Assembly: GCA_905116865.2 (NCBI GenBank)
Contig: CAJHNH020000834.1
Coordinates: 139,001 to 203,000, forward strand
Length of the DNA stretch: 64,000 bases
DNA from: Candidula unifasciata
Taxonomy: Eukaryota; Mollusca; Gastropoda; Stylommatophora; Geomitridae
Direction: 5' to 3'
Shown here: piece after piece, positions 54,900 through 64,000 of the stretch
Position numbering within the stretch: the first letter of the stretch is position 1
Layout of the letters: each line of letters starts with the position of its first letter
Notes under the pieces: model-generated
Databases searched by the model: none
Seen by the model: only the letters and a program-made list of their open reading frames with translations
What the model was told of the DNA's origin: nothing
Translations under genes and position numbers: made by a program

Positions 54900-54925
54900 G
54901 GGCAGCAGGAGGAGGAGGAAGAAGA
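54650..54925 (+). repeat. GA-rich tract and trinucleotide arrays
   Basis: Purine-rich GGAAAGAAGG sequence followed by (GTA)n, (GCA)n, (GTA)n, (GTT)n and (GGA/GAA)n blocks. Long Leu/Gln ORFs here are repeat translations. Confidence 0.9.
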
Positions 54926-55524
54926 AGAAGAAAAAGAATCAGATCCCATAAATATTTGTTTGCAATAGCCCCCTACCACCTATCCCCCATCACACTCTGT
55001 CAACTATTCTTGACTCTCACAATCGATCAAACTCTAGCTCCCATCTCTGTCAGACTCAGTTCTCTTACACCAAGTGTCGATCTTATCAAGAGATCCACGC
55101 GTGTTCACTTACTGTTTCTTTTGTCAACTTTACCATTTAGAAACAACATCTTAAATTCATAACAGCAATCGAGACATCTTACTTTCTCAATTTCAAATTG
55201 CTTGGAGGTGAAACGAACACTCGCATTCTGCTAGAGTGAATCTATTTATATGAAATTTCTATGGCGTGTTAACGGGCTGTCTGATGAAGGTAAGAATACT
55301 TACTGTCTTGTTAGTTTTGACATTTAAATCTAAGATAACTATCAGCATCAAGTGTCATGTCGACTGGCATATATTATTCAGTCTTAGTTCAGGTGGCTAC
55401 CAGCTACTACTACTTCAAGCTGCCAGAGCCTCCAGGTTCCTGCATCTATGGCATCTGCTCTTTTTCTATAAATCTTTCCAGTTGTCACAATGTTCCAGTT
55501 TGACTCATTTCTCACCCGCATGTA

Positions 55525-55800
55525 GTTTACAGGCTCCCATTAAGAGGAAAATATAAATAGACCCGCTGCTTCTCTTAAACAAAAAAGATATCGTAAGAGT
55601 CGACTAATTAGGTGTTTCCTTTAAAGTCAGTGTGCATCAGCCTGAGAGGCAAAGAACCAACAATCTGAATAAAATTAGCTAAATCTGTGAAACGGATATG
55701 CACGCATCAATCAGGTTATGGAACAAGACTAAAGTCCTGAAGTGGACGAACAACCGGAACTATCTGCACGAGTTTAAAGCCGATGAAGGAAAAGAGGGGA
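55525..55800 (+). mobile_element. S3 dispersed repeat
   Basis: AAATAGACCCGCTGCTTCTC, ATCGTAAGAGTCGACTAATT, AAGTCAGTGTGCATCAGCCT, GAAGTGGACGAACAACCGGA. Confidence 0.72.
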
Positions 55801-57540
55801 GGAAAGGAGGCTTATTTTGTTGTTGATCCGTTTTTGCTAATTTTGTTTCGTTGTTTTAGCCATCGGTGTATATTTAGCATTCTTCTGTAAAAATATATAA
55901 TGAGATCCTGAGGGAAATGAGTTGAAGGTGTTTATTTGCTTTACTAATTTTCCATGATTCGCATTCAAATGTTAAAATAACTTTAGGATTGTGTTGTTCT
56001 GTGCTTTGATAAAGATTCTAATAGAAACCTTAGGATATTTTCTTCCTCGTAATTTTTTTGTCCTAAATTTGACTTTCTTTCTCGGCATAGTGTTTGTTGT
56101 GTTAAGTTCTCAGAACAAATATAAGTCGTGAAAGTCAAATCTGTCAGCGTGTTGTTATCAAATTATCTGCAATACGTTACAATATGTAGATGTGCTTGGC
56201 AATGAGCAAGCAGATAGTTTGGCTGGGCAGCTCCCATTTGTATATTGCAACTAACCAAGTCAAATGTGAATTCTTGCCTGTGACTCTGAGTGGGACGAGG
56301 TAACAATTACAATGGAAGATACTGAAAGCTCCCACCTGGAGAGAACGAAGTAGAGGGGAGTGTTTGTGGAAGAAAGACAAGACAGGTAGCTAGCCAGATG
56401 ACAACCGGTACCATCTGTAATGAGACTTGACCCAAATGCTGTGATATCAACTCTTTACCCAGACGAACCTGCATTTCATACAGTTCAAGTGACCGATCCA
56501 ATTGTACTGATCTTTTAATTTTTTTGAGACAAACCCAAAAGTGCAGTGGTGTAATTGCAGTAAGAGGAATCATCACCAATCAGCAGATCCTATACAGAAC
56601 GTCGCTCTCGTCGCTATACGCCTTAGAGTGTTTATTTCTCTAGCCAAATCTCCGGCCCTATGTGTTTTCATAGCTGATACATCTTCAGTGTCTCGTATCC
56701 ACTTTAACAGAGGTGTGAAATCTGCGTCGTTTTCTGGATTATTGCTCTCACCACTCTTGTCTCAGGGCAACCGTGACGTTTAAAAGGGACCAAATGTCTT
56801 AGCTTTCGGGCTAAGATGCTGTTTATGAGCCACTTTTCTTCGATACCCAGATGATGACGGTGTTTTTCTTCTTCTTAGTAAGAGTGAACTGTTGTTAATT
56901 AGGGCCTAAAGTGACAGTTAGAGACATAGCTAGTGAAGTCACACTAAATGAAAGAGCAGTTAACAGAATCGCACACAGTGGACTGAACACTATAATAGTG
57001 CGTGTCGATCGGTTCATCGCCCACTGATGCGTGAACTTAAGCAAACGAACTGAAATTACTGTCATCAGTTGCCCAGTAAGTACCAGCCAGAAAGTGTTTT
57101 GACGACTAGTCTGATAGTAGGTGAGCTTTGAGGTCACCACAGTCATTCCTTTTTGTTATATGGTTTCTCTTGGACGTCTCTGTTTCCTCTTGGCTTGCTT
57201 TGCGGGGAAAAAATCGTTATGTTCAACCAGCTCTTCGAAGGGAGAACTTTAGGTTATAATTGTGACGAGGTTATGTGCGCCATATAAAATGGCTCAGCAT
57301 TGCTCGCCATCAAGGAGCTCTTGCAGTGTTAATGGTATCACAGGAGAAAGACCCAAAATACTGTCCCGACCGGGGCCGAAGTCGTCTACCGGCCAGCCGA
57401 TGGGCGACCCGGTCACCAATGGTTCCCTCAGCCTATTTGTTTCCCCATCTATCTGTACCTATTTGTTGATTCTACAGCCGCTTATCCTCGCCATGTTTAT
57501 CAGCATTTTCTTTGTCTTATAATTGCTGATACCAGTGGCT
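55800..57540. other. No gene recognised apart from a LINE scrap
   Basis: Short ORFs only, without recognisable domains. It resembles decayed repeat DNA. Confidence 0.5.
56160..56260 (+). mobile_element. LINE RNase H fragment
   Basis: Reads YVDVLGNEQADSLAGQLP; LGNEQAD is a LINE RNase H motif. Only about 100 bp are recognisable. Confidence 0.45.
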
Positions 57541-57800
57541 CTTTAAATGTTTCTCTTGTTTCTTTGCCCCCTCTGGGTTCATCCCATTTTATGTTTATCA
57601 AGTTCCTCATGCTTTTGTTTTCGAACACATTTAACTTTCGTTCAATGCCTTTTGTAGTTCTCCGATGTTCACTTTAATATGATAAATCTGAGGTAACATA
57701 AGAATTCAAAACACAGAACTTGGTATTAAAACTATACAATTTAGAGTTCTATACTTTCATTAAATTTTTAAATGCTGCCGTTGCCTTGTCAGTCCATCCT
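57540..57800 (-). mobile_element. LINE RT-thumb fragment
   Basis: The minus strand resembles the fragment at 39705-39910 (AAFKNL.K..., IFN.N-type pattern), heavily mutated. Confidence 0.35.
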
Positions 57801-58059
57801 TCTGTATCATCATCATCATCCTGTTGCATCATCATATGGCATGTAGGGCTCGCAGTCTATTGCTCCATTTCTTCATATTCAGTGCAATTCTTTCGACAAC
57901 ATGGATGGAATTCAGTCCAGCAGCTTTGGCCTCTCATCAAAGTTTGTTTCAGGGTATGTGTGGGTTTGTGTGTGTGTGTGTGTGTTTGTTTTACATCCCC
58001 GCTTCCTCAAACCTTTTATTTCCTATTTCACTTCCTGTTTGGCAATTCTCTGCTCTTTC

Positions 58060-58970
58060 CTTCTCAGGATGTGTCCAATATAGGGCCACCCTCTTTGTAT
58101 AGCAATGTAAAACTGACACTCAGGATGTGTCCAATATAGGGTCATGCTCTTTGTATAGCAATGTAAAACCGACACTCAGGATGTGTCCAATATAGGGCCA
58201 CCCTCTTTGTATAGCAATGTAAAATCGACACTCAGGATGTGTCTAGTATAGGGTCATGCTCTTTGTATAGCAATGTAAAACTGACACTCAGGATGTGTCC
58301 AGTATAGGGTCATGCTCTTTGTATAGCAATGTAAAACCGACACTCAGGATGTGTCCAGTATAGGGTCATACTCTTTGTATAGCAATGTAAAACTGACACT
58401 CAGGATGTGTCCAATATAGGGTCACCCTCTTTGTATAGCAATGTAAAATCGACACTCAGGATGTGTCCAGTATAGGGTCATGCTCTTTGTATAGCAATGT
58501 AAAACTGACACTCAGGATGTGTCCAATATAGATAGGGTCAGGCTCTTTGTATAGCAATGTAAAACTGACACTCAGGATGTGTCCAATATAGGGTCATCCT
58601 CTTTGTATAGCAATGTAAAACTGACACTCAGGATGTGTCCAGTATAGGGTCATGCTCTTTGTATAGCAATGTAAAATCGACACTCAGGATGTGTCCAGTA
58701 TAGGGTCATCCTCTTTGTATAGCAATGTAAAACTGACACTCAGGATGTGTCCAGTATAGGGTCATCCTCTTTGTATAGCAATGTAAAACTGACACTCAGG
58801 ATGTGTCCAATATAGGGTCATGCTCTTTGTATAGCAATGTAAAACTGACACTCAGGATGTGTCCAATATAGGGTCATGCTCTTTGTATAGCAATGTAAAA
58901 TCGACACTCAGGATGTGTCCAATATAGGGTCATGCTCTTTGTATAGCAATGTAAAACTGACACTCAGGAT
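58060..58970 (+). repeat. Minisatellite, about 57-bp unit
   Basis: About 16 units of GACACTCAGGATGTGTCCAA plus TATAGGGTCATGCTCTTTGT plus ATAGCAATGTAAAACT. Units vary at a few fixed sites (CCA/TCATG/TCATC; ACTGA/ATCGA/ACCGA), suggesting local exchange. Confidence 0.95.
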
Positions 58971-59444
58971 TGACTGAACAATTAGCACCATTTTGATGTT
59001 ATGTACTAGATCCCGCATTTATCATTTCTCTACAGGAAGCTAACCCCAATTATTTGTCACATTTCCTACCCAATAACCCCAACAGCGACGCATGACACTG
59101 ATAGAGTGTTGTTGTCAATAACATACACGATCTCTTTCTAGAATTGTGTGCCAAGAACGTCAGTTTTACATTTCCGTTTACAGTCACGCAGTGACAGGAT
59201 CTATCAAGGAGGTAATGGTTACAGACAGAACTTGGTGAGTTGACCATTTTCCAACCAAAAGATACATTTGTTAGGGAGCTTTTGTACTATACGCCCCGTT
59301 GTTTGAATGACGAGTTTCAAACATGCTTGATTATGCAGTACTATGTCTGCTCAATTGAATTCTCAAGTGGAGATGAGATACGTGTCGCGTCCATGATTGA
59401 GATAAAATGAAATTTATTTGGTTAGCACTACAATGAGCCAAAGA

Positions 59445-59690
59445 GAGCTAGTCGTCGTCAAATGTTTACGTGTTGCAAAGGGGCTTTGTAATTCGTGGGT
59501 GTCAGGTTCAATCCCGGCACAGCCAATTTGGCAACAGACCGCCTTGTGTTGGTTTCCAAAACAAACCTTTTAGTAAGCAATGGCAACCTACCAAACATAA
59601 ACTTGAACTTGCCTAGTGTAACCGCAAACAGTTGAAATTGGTAGGATTCGTTGAGCAATGCCCTGTAAAGGACTGCCACTAACCATATAG
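59445..59690 (+). mobile_element. S2 SINE copy
   Basis: B-box GGTTCAATCCC, body GCCTTGTGTTGGTTTCC, AAGCAATGGCAACCTACCAA and GCAATGCCCTGTAAAGGA. The A-box is diverged. Confidence 0.7.
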
Positions 59691-59778
59691 TTGTGTGTGT
59701 AAAACAGACGTGGCTGATACATCGATGAGCGTTTCTGACATACTGGTAGTGAAAGGAGGGGGGGGGGGCAAAGAAGAC

Positions 59779-59779
<1 letters not shown>

Positions 59780-59857
<78 letters not shown>

Positions 59858-59866
59858 AAAAGGGGA

Positions 59867-59910
<44 letters not shown>

Positions 59911-59960
59911 GAGAGAGAAAGAGTGAGAGAGAGAAAAGGAAAGAGAGAGAAGAGGGAAAT
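59780..59960 (+). repeat. (GA)n microsatellite
   Basis: About 180 bp of nearly pure GA, preceded by a G11 run. Confidence 0.95.
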
Positions 59961-59994
59961 GTAGAAAATATGTTTCTGCTGTAAGAGTATTGTT

Positions 59995-60180
59995 CGAGAA
60001 AGATGGAAGCTCCGATGATTCCCCCGCTGCTCCTAATTCTTCAAGTATTCACATAGGCCTTGACCACGCCTGCCTTATCATGCTTCAGTATTCCATTAGC
60101 TGTGCAGAGCCAGCCAGTCTGTCTGCCTGTTCATTTCCCAACACACCGGCATTAATTAGAGAAAAAATCCAGACAATGCT
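59995..60180 (-). mobile_element. LINE RNase H fragment
   Basis: Minus-strand INAGVLGNEQADRLAGSAQL followed by KHDKAGVVKAYVNT-like sequence. Same module as 2800-3010. Confidence 0.6.
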
Positions 60181-60271
60181 TCTCATCCATGACCTTTGAA
60201 GCGATGTATGTCACCCTGCACGAAGCATTCCTGTCCTTTCCCTCAGCATGTTTTCTGAGTCGGTTACAATC

Positions 60272-60276
60272 AATGT

Positions 60277-60322
<46 letters not shown>
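60272..60322 (+). repeat. (GT)n microsatellite
   Basis: About 22 GT dinucleotides. Confidence 0.93.
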
Positions 60323-60639
60323 ATATGGTGTTCTCTAGTCAGCGGAAAGCTACAATGACCGCCTCCACCTCAATTCTTAAGCTAGATGTTATGATATCAT
60401 ATGTTTGGCTCTCATGCACCAAATGTCGACCATTAGCTTTTGCTTGTAACAGGGACACTGCGCTAACTCCGTACCATCGAAAACAATTGAAATCAACAAA
60501 CTTATGCCAGTTTTCTAGAAAGCTTCGGCTCTTCCCATATACTCAAATGGGTCGTGTCATGTCATATACTAAAAAAACGAGGGGGGGGGGGGGGGGGCTG
60601 AACAAGTTTGGAGACCACGGATGGAGAGGGTAGTGTTTC

Positions 60640-60775
60640 GGTATGGTAGAATTGGAGGTACAACAAGTGACAGATGAATACGCTGGGCTAGATTATGCCG
60701 TAGTGTACACAGATGGTCCTGTTCATCGGGGTGAAAGGTTTGGTTGGGTGTTTTTTGGCTACAGTGAAAGGAAAG
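60640..60775 (+). mobile_element. LINE RNase H start fragment
   Basis: LDYAVVYTDGPVHRGERFGW: the YTDG.V......GW pattern is the start of a LINE-type RNase H domain, catalytic D included. It ends abruptly at the next LINE piece. Confidence 0.6.
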
Positions 60776-61290
60776 GTCGTAAATGTTTATCAGTATTGAT
60801 GTTGGTGGTTCCTCCTTTTCTGTAGAATGTCATCACTTTTGTTTTGTCGGCGACGATCTTCATATCACAGTTGTCGCATTCTGAGTGGAGTCTAATGAAA
60901 TGTTTTTGTAGTGGTACTGCTGTTAGTGCTTTGACTGCTTGGTCGGCAATTAAAAGCAATTAATTTTTTAATTCTCCAATGTTGTCTGTCTTCGCTTGAG
61001 TTAGTTGATTTGCAAATTTGGTTGAGGTGGGTGAGGAAAAGTAATGGAGAAAAAACGCACGCCTGTTTCACTCCAGCTCAAATGTAGAACTTCTCTGACA
61101 TTCCTGCGTTTGTGCTGACTGCGATTTGACTGTTTACGTTAAAAGTCTTACACAATTTAATAAGATGTTTGTTTAGTCCGTAATCTGACAGTACATTCCA
61201 TAACGTGTTCCTGTTCATACAACTCGATCGAAAGTTATTTCTTGGTCTACGAATGCGACGTATACATTCTTTATTTCATTCTACCGTCTT
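60760..61290 (-). mobile_element. LINE RT fragment
   Basis: The minus strand has GVKQACVFSPLLF-like and LLIADQAVKALTAVPLQKHF (FADD-equivalent region, degraded), then NCDMKIVADKTKVMTFYRKG. Several stops. Confidence 0.6.
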
Positions 61291-61299
61291 CTCCAAGTA

Positions 61300-62190
61300 A
61301 CTGTGATTCTGAAGTAATAATAATAATTATTATTATTAACTACATTATGTTAGATAATAAAAGAAATGTATTCACAACTGCTTAAAAAGATCACATCTAA
61401 TCACTAAATATGGTTAGGTAGCATCACTTGTAACTGTGATATAGTTGTTTTGAAATGTATAAATGTCTCCACTGTGTTCCATAAATATGTTAAATTATTG
61501 TGTAGTGACCTCAAATATCACCCAGAATACATCATTTCCGCCACTAAAAGTACAGTCGGTACTTCAAGAAAAAAAAATGGAGTAAAAGAAAGGAGATGTG
61601 GGGGGAGGGGGGGGGGGAGAGACACTAAGTTAACCCAGTCGACATCCATAGTCGATTGGCCGACAGAGCTGACAATGAACGGCCTCCAGATCCGTGCTTG
61701 CATGACCGGCCTGTCTGTCATCTGTAATGACATGCTAAATCTGGGCATACTACAATGCTTGCCGGTATGGCTTATCGAGCGGCCAAACTTCTAGAATGAA
61801 AACCTGGGCATTGAATGATACAAAGACATTCGATGTAATGTCAAAGCCAGGCTTTTGTTGTGATATCTGCCAAAATGTTGTGCCGAGTGTTTTCCCTCGA
61901 AATAAAATCAGTTCCGTTAAAAATTCCACACTGGCTGGATGACTGAGCCATTACGTTTTACTTCAGCACTTTTCCCCCCAGTGGGGCATAAACCCTCAAC
62001 CAACTCATGCTATCGTTCTAGTGCATGCAGCTCACCTGATGTCTCCCAGTACATTTCTTTGCATTCCCTAATTCACTTCTATAAGTTTTTACTTTTTTTG
62101 TTTTGTTTGTTCCTGGACTGATTCGCAACCTCAGAGCACTCATCTCTGGAAGTTCGTGTTCGCTTCAAATAAAGAACTTTTCAATATCAA
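61300..62190. other. No gene recognised
   Basis: Includes (TAA)n at about 61317-61340, a G-rich run near 61600, and a CCCCAGTGGGGCATAAACCC stretch at 61977 resembling the 3' end of the LINE at 44554-44590. Confidence 0.5.
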
Positions 62191-62300
62191 TGATACATTT
62201 TGCGGTAAAAAATCTGCGTGGTACAAATACCGTTGTATCTGCATAACATTGCTATCTGTGGTGCCCTGTCTGATGCCAATCTTGTTACATGGCCAAACCT
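62190..62300 (-). mobile_element. LINE C-terminal scrap
   Basis: GTTGTATCTGCATAACATTG and GTGGTGCCCTGTCTGATGCC parallel 20833-20885, part of the LINE fragment near the NUF2 3' end. Confidence 0.5.
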
Positions 62301-62889
62301 TTTGTATTAATGTCTGTCTATAAAGTTCAGTATTGGTTCTGTGCAGACTCTCCTGAAATCATAATCCTAAGTCGATCTTTCCTCGTTACACCTAGCATAG
62401 CACTTGAACATTTCATGTCTGTCGTCAGCAGGGACACAGTAAGTTTGATTATTGAGCGTAGAACAGGCGACATCAGTCTTTTTACGATTGAGGAGCTGCT
62501 GAAGAGGAGATCAAAGCACTTGTGGATCTGTCCAGAGTGCCATGATGATAACCCTCAGTCATCACTCTGTGGTAAAAGATACTCCATTGGATAGTGTGTT
62601 TATGGGGCAGAGTGTCGAGGCGTCTTGGGTTTGAACCCCTTGTCATGGTTTCTAGAATAACATTCCCAGAACACAAAAATGTCCATCTTCTGATGGCATC
62701 TTCTCACTTATATCAATTTCAACCTCTTGCTTAATTGCCTTGAACTTGTCTCTCCAGGTCGTTTTTTTTTTTTTTTTTAAAAAAGAAGGGCATATCTGTT
62801 AATGTAGACAAAATATTTATGTCTTCTTATTTATTGTACTGTCCCTGTTTTCATCCACAGTCTCTTCAGAATACCTGTAGCTAATTATG

Positions 62890-63485
62890 TCTGTGATAAA
62901 TAGTTCTTCTTCCTATAGCCCATAACGTCTGGCGTTGGTAGTCACGTCTACCCACAACCTTCTGTCTCGTGTCGTTTCAATTCGGACACAGATGATCTTT
63001 CATGCCACGATGTCAAACTGTCCAGCATCTGTTCTCTTTAAATTTCCGACCAGCACAATGTACTCCAGATTTCACTTTCTCATCCCATGACAAAGAATTA
63101 TATTATCTCTTCCAGATGTGTGTAATCAGTTCTTTTCGTTTTATCTGTCCAGGTTATTCTCATCATTTGTCTATATAAGCACATCTCCGCAGCTTCCAAA
63201 AAAGTTTTCACTAATTTACCAACTGTCCATGATTCACTTCCGCGTATCAATATAGGATTTATAGAGCTTTTAAGAATTATCTTTTTCGTTTTAACTGACA
63301 AAGCAAATGTGCACGAAATTTTCTTCATTTTGTAAATGCTGTCTTTGGTTGAGCTATTCGACATTTAATTTCTTGCATGCATCTTCCATCTGATGTCATC
63401 AGGGTACCCAAGTATTTAAAAATCAACCTGCTTGAGGTTTGTCCCATTTACTTTGATGTGTCATTTTTGTTTTCTTTGTAATTAC
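62890..63485 (-). mobile_element. LINE RT C-terminal fragment
   Basis: Minus-strand KTKKIILKSSINPILIRGSE, SWTVGKLVKTFLEAAEMCLY and RQMMRITWTDKTKRTDY correspond to the LLYGSETWT...MWFYRRMLRISW-type region. Followed by an HVMR-like C-terminal tail. Frameshifts present. Confidence 0.65.
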
Positions 63486-63639
63486 CCTTACTTCCGTGTT
63501 TCTGCTGTTCAACCTAAACACATTACTGGAATAAAAAGTAGAAGTCAGGCGGTCAAGAGAGAGGCAGTGGTACAAGTGAGCCAATAACATTACAAGACGA
63601 ATGAGCAACAGTTTGAGAGTACAGTTGTACACTTGAAAC

Positions 63640-64000
63640 AAAAACATCAAGACATCGACAACAATCAGTTGGAGAGAGTACAGTGGTACACTTGAGACAA
63701 AAACCTCAAGACATCGACAACAGTCAGTTGGAGAGAGTACAGTGGTACACTTGAGACAAAAACATCAAGACATCGACAACAATCAGTTGGAGAGAGTACA
63801 GTGGTACACTTGAGACAAAAACATCAAGACATCGACAACAATCAGTTGGAGAGAGTACAGTGGTACACTTGAGACAAAAACATCAAGACATCGACAACAA
63901 CCAGTTGTAGAGAGTACAGTGGTACACTTGAGACAAAAAACATCAAGACATCGACAACAATCAGTTGGAGAGAGTACTGTGGAACACTTGAGACAAAAAC
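63640..64000 (+). repeat. Minisatellite, about 59-bp unit, runs off the window
   Basis: Six copies of AACAATCAGTTGGAGAGAGT plus ACAGTGGTACACTTGAGACA plus AAAACATCAAGACATCGAC. Confidence 0.94.

Noticed and set aside
54749..54979. Poly-Leu/poly-Gln ORF
   Set aside because: Trinucleotide arrays without conserved flanking sequence.

Overview
The window is eukaryotic nuclear DNA from an invertebrate animal. A mollusc, probably a gastropod, fits best, but that is inference from intron-rich genes, abundant tRNA-derived SINEs, TTAGGG-type repeats and very high transposon density. There are no operons or bacterial signals. Two conserved host genes are reconstructed from spliced exons. On the plus strand, seven exons (1145-20571) encode residues corresponding to about 120-464 of the kinetochore coiled-coil protein NUF2; the N-terminal CH-domain exons lie upstream of the window. 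On the minus strand, seven exons (42770-23388) encode an apparently complete DXO/Rai1-family decapping exoribonuclease of about 400 residues. The two genes converge tail to tail across about 2.8 kb.

Layout. 1-20.6 kb: NUF2, with introns filled by minisatellites (a 2.6-kb array interrupted by a solo LTR), SINEs, a Tigger/mariner composite, a three-deep nest of LINEs and a decayed LTR retrotransposon. 20.6-23.4 kb: intergenic LINE scraps and a hairpin-rich repeat that seems to form the DXO 3' UTR. 23.4-42.8 kb: DXO. Its 8.9-kb intron holds a Ty3/gypsy element with integrase upstream of reverse transcriptase (27301-33764, antisense to DXO) and a full-length but dead mariner (33905-35196). Its other introns hold a 1.6-kb AT-rich satellite and an 877-bp foldback element with telomere-like repeats (41398-42274). 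42.8-64 kb: no confidently recognised host gene. This part holds nested SINEs, a nearly full-length 2.9-kb LINE with its target-site duplication and a 277-N assembly gap, CA/GA/GT microsatellites, LINE remnants, and 57-bp and about 60-bp minisatellites.

The most notable items are the INT-before-RT LTR element with its truncated 5' LTR and matching AACAT duplication, the TTAGGG-bearing foldback element, and a LINE whose 5' end shares a conserved block with a dispersed SINE-like family. Nested insertions with clean target-site duplications at several loci allow relative dating.
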